64,000 bases of DNA, taken from assembly GCF_029846635.1 (NCBI RefSeq), contig NZ_JARVTG010000001.1, forward strand, positions 1,270,501-1,334,500. Direction: 5' to 3'. This DNA comes from Pokkaliibacter sp. MBI-7 (GTDB lineage Bacteria; Pseudomonadota; Gammaproteobacteria; Pseudomonadales; Balneatricaceae). The notes under the pieces are model-generated. The model saw only the letters and a program-made list of their open reading frames with translations. It made no database searches and was not told the origin of the DNA. Within the stretch, counting starts at the first letter, position 1, and each line of letters opens with the position of its first letter. Both the position numbers and the translations under genes were made by a program. This document shows positions 51,244 through 58,138 of the stretch, one piece after another.

Positions 51244-52233
51244 ATGTGGTTCAAAGACACCTCTGCCGAGCTGGCCAGTGAAATGACCGGTGTACTGCGC
51301 TCGCTGATCAATGACAGTCCGGCAGCGACCAGCACGACCCTGCTGCAGCGCCATCCGGAATTGCAGCGCTTCGTCGAGCAGCTGGGACAACGCTGGCAGG
51401 AACAGCTGCAGTTTCGACGCAGCGCACAGATGACCGCCACCGCCCCCTGCAGCGCGGAGCAATATGCGCAGCTGCAGCAGGAGCTGCAACAGGCAAGGCT
51501 GCAGCAACAACAGTTGCAGCATCAGCTTGAGCGCCAGAAGGAACACCTGGCTGAAGCCGGGCAGCAACAGATGCACTGGCAGCTGGAGCAGCAGGCATGG
51601 GAACTGACCAAACAGACGCTGACCGAGGGCTGCTGGGATCTGACTGTCGTTGACGGTGACGCAGACCATGCCAGGAATGTGATCCGCTGGTCAGAACAGT
51701 TCCGCCAGCTGATCGGCTACAGCGCCAAAGACTTTCCCGATGGCTGGGACAGCTTTTTTGCCGTGGCCAACAGCGAGGATGTGAAGAGGGTCATGCAGGT
51801 TTTCAACCAGTATCTGGCGGACCCCAACCGCAGCAAAAGCGCCTATGTCGTGGAGTACCGCATGCGCCACAAGGATGGCCGCGAGATCTGGTTCCGTGAG
51901 CGTGGCCGCGCCCTGCAGAACGCGCAGGGCGTGCTGGTACGGGTGATCGGTGCAGTGCGCGACATCAGTGATGAGAAATCAGCCGAGGCCATGCGCCATC
52001 AGGAGCAGGCCAGCATTCAGCAGACCTATGCTCAGATTGCGCAGGTGGCCAGCGGCATCAAGGGCATTGCCGAGCAGACCAATCTGCTGGCCCTCAACGC
52101 CGCCATCGAAGCGGCCCGCGCCGGTGAGCAGGGGCGCGGTTTTGCGGTGGTGGCCGATGAGGTGCGTCATCTGGCCAGACGTACACAGGACTCGGTGCAG
52201 CAAATCCAGACCATGCTCAACAAAAGAGACTGA
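51244..52233 (+). CDS. soluble PAS-containing chemoreceptor with a short signalling hairpin
   Basis: 329 residues, no transmembrane helix. A Gln-rich coiled coil (about 80-125) is followed by a PAS_3 domain (130-250, SEQFRQLIGYSAKDFPDGWD, EYRMRHKDGREIWFRERG). The tip of the MCP hairpin follows, with EQTNLLALNAAIEAARAGEQ and GRGFAVVADEVRHLARR. Each hairpin arm is only ~30 residues and there is no CheR-binding pentapeptide or clear methylation helix. The ATG at 51244 follows AGGGAG. It is about 150 bases behind tdm, so it may report TMA or the cell's redox state to the flagellar system. Confidence 0.82.
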   Translation: MWFKDTSAELASEMTGVLRSLINDSPAATSTTLLQRHPELQRFVEQLGQRWQEQLQFRRSAQMTATAPCSAEQYAQLQQELQQARLQQQQLQHQLERQKEHLAEAGQQQMHWQLEQQAWELTKQTLTEGCWDLTVVDGDADHARNVIRWSEQFRQLIGYSAKDFPDGWDSFFAVANSEDVKRVMQVFNQYLADPNRSKSAYVVEYRMRHKDGREIWFRERGRALQNAQGVLVRVIGAVRDISDEKSAEAMRHQEQASIQQTYAQIAQVASGIKGIAEQTNLLALNAAIEAARAGEQGRGFAVVADEVRHLARRTQDSVQQIQTMLNKRD

Positions 52234-52869
52234 GCGGGTGTACCACAGGCGAACCATTTTCAGGCGCATCGCCATGATGTTGAACAGAAAAGGGGCACAT
52301 TCAGGTGCTCAGGTACGGAAAGGATCGTACTCACGCACCCACGCCAGACCGGGTGACACGATCTGATGAGATGCGCTTCAGGGCCTGAAGGAACATTCAG
52401 GCCATCTGAGCAGCATGGTGCGGCCCGCGCACAGCAGAGCGCGAAGACAGTGCGGGTGTGAAAGCACGCGGCACAACGGCAGATGAGCTAACTGGCACAC
52501 GACTTGCTTTTCATATAAAGAACTTTTTATAACCCACAATAAAAACAGACACCCTAATCGACTGAACCAAGGCACGCTTTGCGGGAAGGTGTTGACGATA
52601 TAACGAGCGAGAGCCAGACAAGGCGAAAAAGGCCGGGGAAGTGCCTGGTAAAGGTGACAACGGGGCGTTGTCCTGAATCAGCATTCCGACCTCTTTTCCA
52701 CCCTGTGAGGCCGACGCGCAGCAGATCGTGAGCAGGTTCCAACAAGAGTGCGCCCTTAAGCAATACCAGATTCACCGAGAGCAACAGACGCATCCGGAAG
52801 CACGTTCAACCAAAACGCTTCTGAGACGTTCTGCAGTGAAATTTCTGACAAACGCAAGAGGATTCAGTA
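52234..52869. other. 636-base non-coding region upstream of amt
   Basis: No protein-like frame. It holds a sigma-54-type promoter at 52493-52507, then about 360 bases of leader. Part of the leader (about 52586-52660) has fragments in the same order as the MITE at 23711 (GTTGA, CGAG, AGACAAGG, CGAAAAA), so a decayed relative may have inserted there. Confidence 0.5.
52493..52507 (+). promoter_or_regulatory. sigma-54 (RpoN) promoter of the ammonium transporter gene
   Basis: TGGCAC (52493-52498), five bases, TTGC (52504-52507), followed by TTTT: an exact match to the -24/-12 core TGGCAC-N5-TTGC. It points at the ammonium transporter, whose family is commonly under NtrC/RpoN control. The start codon is 363 bases away, unusually far. 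Confidence 0.75.
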
Positions 52870-54246
52870 ATGGACCAGGCTACTCCCACCCTGGAAGAGT
52901 TGCATAAGCTCCTCCAGATGTCCGACACCATCAATATGGAAATTTTCTATTGGTGGTGTATCGCCCTGATGGTAGTGATCCACGCGGGCTTTCTGTCCTA
53001 TGAGATTGGGGCGTCACGCCTGAAGAACGCCCTGACCGCCGGGGTGAAAAACATCCTTGCCTTCGCTTTTATCGTGCCGACCTTTTTCTTCTTCGGCTGG
53101 TGGATCTACAACGCCTTCTACGGCGGCATTACGCCTGATCTGGCCGGTGCGGCCGGTGCCCTGCCCTGGGCCAAGAGCATGGGCCCGGATGTCACCGATA
53201 ACGCCACCGGCATTTTCTGGGGTGCCTTTGTGATGTTCGCGGCCACCACCGCTTCCATCATGTCCGGTGCCATCATCGAGCGTACCCGCATGAGTGCCTT
53301 TATCGTGCTGGCGATCATCCTCGGCTCGGTGGTGTGGATTCTGGCAGCGGCGTGGAGCTGGCATCCCAGCGGCTGGCTGACTACCGAATGGGGCTTCCAT
53401 GACGTCGGCGCCGCCGGTTGTGTGCACACGGTGGCGGGCTTCTTTACCCTGGGTGTGGTCATCAACGTCGGCGCCCGTATCGGCCGCTTCAATGCCGATG
53501 GCAGTGCCAACGATATCGTCGGTCACTCCATGCCGATGAGCGTGGTCGGTCTGATGCTGGTTATCGTCGGCTTCTTTGGCTTCCTCGGCGGTTGCATCAT
53601 CTATGTTCCGGGTGAGCAGTGGACCAACATCTATGGTCAGCACACTACCCTGTCGGCCTTTGCCTTCAACACCCTGATGGGCTTTGCCGGTGGTCTGATC
53701 GGTGCCTATCTGACCACCCGTGAACCCTTCTGGATGATGTCCGGTGGTCTGATCGGTATCGTTTCTGTTGCTCCCGGCCTGGACGTTTACTACCCACCCT
53801 TTGCCTATGTCATCGGTATGGGTGTGGCAGCCACTGCGCCGCTGGTACAGAAATACATGGTCAAGAAAGGGCTGGATGACGCCGTTGGCGCCTTTGCGGT
53901 GCACGGTTACGGTGGCTTCGCCGGTCTGGTGCTGAGCGGTCTGTTCATCGGCGGTTATCCCAACGTGATGGAGGGCGCCCCTGCGGTGAACTTCCTCGGT
54001 CAGGTTGGTGGTGCCATCGTACTGGCGCTGCTGGGCTTCATTCCCGGTTATGCCATCTCTCTGGCCATGAAGAAAATGGGTGTGCTGCGCGTACCTGCTC
54101 ATGCAGAAGAGCGCGGTCTGGATCTGGTCGAAGTACCTGCTCAGGCTTATCCCGAGTGGGCTATCACCGGTGCCAGCACCACGGTGGCCAATACCAGCAG
54201 CGACACCGGCAGCTACGACAAGCTGCATGATGCCAAGCCTGCCTGA
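52870..54246 (+). CDS. amt: ammonium transporter (Amt family)
   Basis: 458 residues, 11 expected transmembrane helices. The first pore histidine lies in VGAAGCVHTVAGFF and the second in AVGAFAVHGYGGFAGLVLSG. The first motif departs from the usual DFAGGTVVH of AmtB, as in a distinct Amt subgroup. It may conduct ammonium or methylated ammonium released by TMA breakdown. No glnK gene precedes it, unlike the usual glnK-amtB pair. AGAGGA sits before the ATG. Confidence 0.9.
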   Translation: MDQATPTLEELHKLLQMSDTINMEIFYWWCIALMVVIHAGFLSYEIGASRLKNALTAGVKNILAFAFIVPTFFFFGWWIYNAFYGGITPDLAGAAGALPWAKSMGPDVTDNATGIFWGAFVMFAATTASIMSGAIIERTRMSAFIVLAIILGSVVWILAAAWSWHPSGWLTTEWGFHDVGAAGCVHTVAGFFTLGVVINVGARIGRFNADGSANDIVGHSMPMSVVGLMLVIVGFFGFLGGCIIYVPGEQWTNIYGQHTTLSAFAFNTLMGFAGGLIGAYLTTREPFWMMSGGLIGIVSVAPGLDVYYPPFAYVIGMGVAATAPLVQKYMVKKGLDDAVGAFAVHGYGGFAGLVLSGLFIGGYPNVMEGAPAVNFLGQVGGAIVLALLGFIPGYAISLAMKKMGVLRVPAHAEERGLDLVEVPAQAYPEWAITGASTTVANTSSDTGSYDKLHDAKPA

Positions 54247-54359
54247 TCCGCTCGCCAGGGCAATCATGGAAGCTGCGTGACCAACGCTGAAATGCACTGA
54301 AATCAAAGTACCCGGTACATGGCAAGCATCCTGCACCGGGTACAGATAGGAGTCGTAAG

Positions 54360-54539
54360 ATGAGCAGTCCGATTACCAGCTGGGACGGTGCCAGCACCGT
54401 TTTCACCTACGCCGACAAACCCGCCATCATGGGCTTTATACTGCTGGTGGCAGTGGCTGTCACGGTATTTGCCATTTGGGCGACCGTGCGCCATGAAAAG
54501 CATAGCTATAGCAGCCCTATGCCTAAGGCCAAGAAGTAG
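54360..54539 (+). CDS. 59-residue single-pass membrane protein behind amt
   Basis: A small gene running from the ATG at 54360 (AGATAGGAG upstream) to the TAG at 54537-54539. The protein has a polar N-terminus (SSPITSWDGASTVFTYADKP), one hydrophobic helix at about 23-43 (IMGFILLVAVAVTVFAIWAT), and a basic tail (PKAKK). I do not recognise a family. It lies 113 bases after amt in the same direction and may be an accessory subunit or regulator of the transporter; that is inference from position. Confidence 0.65.
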   Translation: MSSPITSWDGASTVFTYADKPAIMGFILLVAVAVTVFAIWATVRHEKHSYSSPMPKAKK

Positions 54540-54568
54540 CGTCCGGGAAGACCTGACGTACGATCAGC

Positions 54569-54598
54569 AACCTGCTCTCGCTGTTGCGAGAACAGGTT
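54569..54598. terminator. hairpin 1 behind the amt unit
   Basis: AACCTG-C-TCTCGC pairs with GCGAGA-A-CAGGTT across a TGTT loop, with a single C-A mismatch. No T-run follows. It stands 30 bases behind the small membrane gene. Confidence 0.5.
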
Positions 54599-54652
54599 CG
54601 ATGGGCCAGACAGGGGCCAGGAGTGCAACGACTCCTCCAGTCGCCTTATTGA

Positions 54653-54687
54653 GGAAACGCCAGTCAGGCTCCCTGACTGGCGTTTCC
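54653..54687 (+). terminator. hairpin 2 behind the amt unit
   Basis: GGAAACGCCAGTCAG (54653-54667) pairs perfectly with CTGACTGGCGTTTCC (54673-54687) over a 5-base loop. The GTTTCC ending gives a short U-stretch. It is probably the true terminator of amt and the small gene. Confidence 0.75.
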
Positions 54688-54914
54688 ACAGAGGCGGAAA
54701 CATGCGGAAGGGCTCAGAACCTGTGCACGATCCGCTGCACGCCGTCTAACGGTGCTGAAAGGATATTAGGAATGCGTTACGTAAGCAGCGCCTCTTCCGC
54801 TCTTTCCGCCCGCTCTGGCTGCGCGCAGGATCACAAACACGTTCTCAGCTGGTACTGAACCAGCGGCAAAGCCCGTAACCGGGGTGACACCGGTTTGACG
54901 TGAGGCTTCCAAGG

Positions 54915-55568
54915 ATGAATCCTGTCTTTGTATTCGATCTACCCAGTCACTTCGGCCTCAAGGCCGTTGCCTTTACCCTGCATGGTCTGGCCAATGACTA
55001 TTATTCCGCTGAGCTGAAGCAGCATATCCAGCAGCTTTGCCAGCACTATGACCCTGAGCAGAGCCAGATGCAGCATCAGGGATTTCTCAGCCTGCGCCAG
55101 CGCATCAACCGCTCCGCCAAACGCTTCCCCCCTTCTCCGGTCGCCCTGCATGAGCAGTATCAGCGCACCGGTAAGCTGCGCCCGATCTCACCGCTGGTCG
55201 ATCTCTACAATCACTGGTCGCTGGTGACCGGCCTGTCCATCGGCGCTCACGATCTGTTGCATCTGCATCTGCCTGTACGACTGGGCCTGACTCGCGGCGA
55301 CGAATCCTTCACCGGTATCGGCAGCCACGGAGCCACCACCTTACCGGCAGGAGAATATGCCTATCTGGATGCGCACCAGCAGGTGCTGTGTCGCATGGAT
55401 TATCGGCAGGCGGCATTCAGTGCAGTGAACATCAACACCAGTGCGGCGCTGTTTATCGTGCAGGGTCATCAGCATACCGCTACGCCGCATCTGCAGGAGG
55501 TAGCCGAACAGCTCAAGCAGGACATCATGCGGCTGTGCCCGACACACTCGCTGGTGGTGGGGAAGTAA
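54915..55568 (+). CDS. B3/B4 (tRNA-synthetase beta-like) domain protein
   Basis: 217 residues. PISPLVDLYNHWSLVTGLSIGAHDL carries the pattern of the B3/4 domain of phenylalanyl-tRNA synthetase beta chain, found alone in many bacteria. The later GIGSHGATTLPAGEYAYLDA fits its beta-rich half. Stand-alone members are sometimes annotated as editing-type proteins, but no substrate is known. The ATG at 54915 was preferred to one five codons upstream because GAGG is well placed. It is convergent with the CbiM-like gene, 6 bases apart. Confidence 0.75.
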   Translation: MNPVFVFDLPSHFGLKAVAFTLHGLANDYYSAELKQHIQQLCQHYDPEQSQMQHQGFLSLRQRINRSAKRFPPSPVALHEQYQRTGKLRPISPLVDLYNHWSLVTGLSIGAHDLLHLHLPVRLGLTRGDESFTGIGSHGATTLPAGEYAYLDAHQQVLCRMDYRQAAFSAVNINTSAALFIVQGHQHTATPHLQEVAEQLKQDIMRLCPTHSLVVGK

Positions 55569-55574
55569 CCCAGC

Positions 55575-56243
55575 CTACTGCTCGTCGATGTAGCGGCGGG
55601 CATCGAAGGTTCTGATCCAGTCCGGATGATGGACCATCATCGCCGTCATCAGGATGCCATTAAGCAATCCTTCCGGCGGCATGATCAGCGGCAGCAGGAT
55701 GACGTACTCCTGCCAGATTTTGTAGAAGCTGTAGGTACCGCTACCCCACAGCACGCCCATCATGGCGATACCCGACAAGGCCGCAGCACAGGCGGCATTG
55801 AGAAACACCCCGATGATCAGATAGACAAAGAAGTTCTGCGGCAGCCAGCGCTCAACCTGACGCAAGGCCCAGTAGGACCAGCAGGCCGGTATCACCGACG
55901 CGCACAGGCCATTGATACTGATGCCGTCCAGCGCTTCCTTGCCGATCAGTGTCATCCCCAGCAGGGCCAGTGAGGAGCAGAGGATGCCAAGCTCCCAGCC
56001 GAACATCAGGGTCAGCGTCGTCACCCCGAGAAAGTGCACACTCATGCCGGGGGAAATACCGGCACGCAGCAGCCACATCATCATGACCAGCACCGTGGCA
56101 CCAAGTACCAGATGCTGCAGGGTGCTATTACGGTGCAGGATTGCCCAGGGCGCACGCCACAGGGCCACCAGCAGCATCAGCCCGTAGAGCAGATGGGCAA
56201 GCCACACGCCCGTGCCCGAAATCAGACCATCGGCAATACTCAT
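55575..56243 (-). CDS. CbiM-like ECF transporter permease
   Basis: 222 residues with about six hydrophobic helices. The N-terminal MSIADGLISGTGVWLAHLLY fits the CbiM/NikM family, which binds cobalt or nickel through its N-terminus, but the His expected at position 2 is replaced by Ser. The body (AGISPGMSVHFLGVTTLTLM, IMPPEGLLNGILMTAMM) agrees with the solitary CbiM-like proteins of proteobacteria. No EcfA ATPase or EcfT gene is nearby. Substrate is uncertain. Confidence 0.75.
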   Translation of the reverse strand: MSIADGLISGTGVWLAHLLYGLMLLVALWRAPWAILHRNSTLQHLVLGATVLVMMMWLLRAGISPGMSVHFLGVTTLTLMFGWELGILCSSLALLGMTLIGKEALDGISINGLCASVIPACWSYWALRQVERWLPQNFFVYLIIGVFLNAACAAALSGIAMMGVLWGSGTYSFYKIWQEYVILLPLIMPPEGLLNGILMTAMMVHHPDWIRTFDARRYIDEQ

Positions 56244-56518
56244 CTATGCTCTACCGCAAAAAGTCGGGATACTGCCTGAACAGGCCGAGCCTGCTCAGCA
56301 CCGATTAATGATCGCCAAGTACTTTCAGATCGACCGTGCCTTCATGCTACTGAAAAGGGCACAACCCCGGCCACTGCCGTGGCGGTCCTGCTTGCGCCAG
56401 ATCAGTGTCACAACACAGAGCTGACGGTCGCTGTCGCCGATTGCAACCGCTGCAAACTTGAGACAGATGAACCGGGTACACTAGAATCCATGGTCTGGAA
56501 CCATAAAGAGGCATGCTG

Positions 56519-58042
56519 ATGATTGAGCCGATTCGGCTGGGAGTACAGCGCCTGGGGGCGGACCTGATGGCCGGCACAACCCTGGCCATGACCATGATCC
56601 CCGAAGCCATGACCCTGGCCTTTGCTGCCGGGCTGGCCCCCCTGACCGGCCTCTACAGCGCGGCACTGATGCTACTGGTGATTTCCCTGCTCGGCGGTCG
56701 CCCTGCCATGGCGGCAATGAGCACACCCGCACTGGTGCTGATCATGGCCGATCTGGCCGTCACCCACGGCCTGCGCTACCTGTTCGCCAGTGTCATCATG
56801 ATGGGTCTGCTGCAACTGGGAGCCTGGGTACTGCGGCTGGGTAAGTTCATCCGCATCCTGCCACAACCTGTGGTGCTGGGCTGCATCTGCGGCCTGACAG
56901 TGGAAATTTTCTGGCAGCAGATGGGCTATTTCCATACCCCCACGACCGCATCCGGCACCTGGATGACTGGCACTACGCTGGTCAGCATGCTGTCAATCTG
57001 TCTGGTCACCATGCTGCTGATCCGCTTCCTGCCACGCTATGTGCCTTATCTGTCTCCCGGTTTTATCGCCATCGTGGTGCTGAGCTGGATCTGCATCGGC
57101 TTCCATATCGATGTGCAGACGCTGGCAGAAGTCACCGCCTGGTCGGGAGCCCCACCGCACCTGCAGTGGCCCAGCCTGCCACTGGATATGCCGACGCTGG
57201 CCATCGTCATGCCCTACGCTCTGCTGATGGCCATCGTCGGCCTCAGCGAAACGCTGTTTACCCTCAACGTCACTGATGAAGCCACCAACACCCGTGGCCG
57301 CAGTAATCAGGAATGTCTGGCACAGGGCATTGCCAATCTGGCCAGCGGCTGTCTGGGCGGCATGCCCGGCAGTGGTCACTTCGGCCAGTCCATGATCAAC
57401 CTGCAGAACGGTGGCCGCAGCCGCCTGTCGACACTGGTTGCCGTGGCCCTGATCATTTACTTCAGTACCTCCGGCCGCCAGTGGATGGATGATATTCCGG
57501 TCGGCGTTGTAGTCGGCATCATGCTGATGATCGCCTTCTCCACCTTCGAGCTGGCGTTTATCCGGATCGTCCGCAAGGTGCCGCGCCGCGAACAAGTGGT
57601 CACCCTGCTGGTCGCCGTGACCACCCTGACCACCAACCTGAGCCTGGGTATGCTGGTGGGCGTCATCCTGTCAGCACTCGGCTTTGCCTGGGAACATGCC
57701 AAACACGTCAGGGTTTTTGCCCATCTGGAGGGCGATACCCGGGTTTATGTGCTGCATGGCCCGCTGTTTTTTGGCTCAGCCCAGTCTTTTCAGGGATTGT
57801 TTCAGCCCGTCTCTGACCCGGACCGGGTGGTGATCGATTTCCGTTTCTCACGGGTATATGACCACTCCGGTCTGGAAGCGATCGAGCAACTGGTGGAGCG
57901 TTACAGTCAGGCAGGAAAAACCCTGCTGCTGCGCCACCTCAGCACCAAGTGCCGGGCGCTGCTCAACGCCAAGGCGCAGGGGCTGGTAGAGGTCAACCTG
58001 ATCGAGGATCCGCAGTATCAGATTGCCAGTGACCTGGACTGA
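56519..58042 (+). CDS. SulP family anion transporter with STAS domain
   Basis: 507 residues. About ten to twelve membrane helices precede a C-terminal STAS domain (about 400-500, VYVLHGPLFFGSAQSFQGLF, VIDFRFSRVYDHSGLEAIEQ). LAMTMIPEAMTLAFAAGLAPLTG is the SulP signature near the start. It carries sulfate, bicarbonate or another anion. ATG at 56519 has AGAGG at good spacing; an ATG two codons upstream is possible. It is convergent with parC across a strong terminator. Confidence 0.88.
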   Translation: MIEPIRLGVQRLGADLMAGTTLAMTMIPEAMTLAFAAGLAPLTGLYSAALMLLVISLLGGRPAMAAMSTPALVLIMADLAVTHGLRYLFASVIMMGLLQLGAWVLRLGKFIRILPQPVVLGCICGLTVEIFWQQMGYFHTPTTASGTWMTGTTLVSMLSICLVTMLLIRFLPRYVPYLSPGFIAIVVLSWICIGFHIDVQTLAEVTAWSGAPPHLQWPSLPLDMPTLAIVMPYALLMAIVGLSETLFTLNVTDEATNTRGRSNQECLAQGIANLASGCLGGMPGSGHFGQSMINLQNGGRSRLSTLVAVALIIYFSTSGRQWMDDIPVGVVVGIMLMIAFSTFELAFIRIVRKVPRREQVVTLLVAVTTLTTNLSLGMLVGVILSALGFAWEHAKHVRVFAHLEGDTRVYVLHGPLFFGSAQSFQGLFQPVSDPDRVVIDFRFSRVYDHSGLEAIEQLVERYSQAGKTLLLRHLSTKCRALLNAKAQGLVEVNLIEDPQYQIASDLD

Positions 58043-58072
58043 TCCACCGACGTTACCAGTGATGACACCGAA

Positions 58073-58107
58073 CAGCAGAAAGGGCACCCGAGGTGCCCTT
58101 TCTGCTG
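58073..58107. terminator. bidirectional terminator between sulP and parC
   Basis: CAGCAGAAAGGGCACC (58073-58088) pairs perfectly with its reverse complement at 58092-58107 over the loop CGA. It is a 16-bp stem and lies between convergent genes, so it can stop both transcripts. Confidence 0.85.
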
Positions 58108-58138
58108 CATATATCAACCATACAAACGCTTTGGGGGA

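Larger units (their letters stand above)
54540..54914. other. structured non-coding region between the small membrane gene and the B3/B4 gene
   Basis: 375 bases with no gene. Four inverted repeats occur: 54569-54598 (one mismatch), 54653-54687 (perfect 15-bp stem), 54848-54864 (GCTGGT/ACCAGC) and 54877-54895 (AACCGG/CCGGTT). The first two probably end the amt unit; the last two may be a leader of the following gene. A known RNA family was not recognised. Confidence 0.5.

Noticed and set aside
52405..52490. NtrC binding sites upstream of the sigma-54 promoter
   Set aside because: GTGCG-N5-CGCAC and similar repeats are present, but the half-sites run opposite to the NtrC consensus (GCAC...GTGC).
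52554..52793. 79-codon minus-strand frame upstream of amt
   Set aside because: Lies in the repeat-like leader and has no ribosome-binding site or homology pattern.
54700..54914. Cobalamin riboswitch before the B3/B4 and CbiM-like genes
   Set aside because: A CbiM-like gene nearby invites this, but it is on the opposite strand and no B12-box-like core was found.
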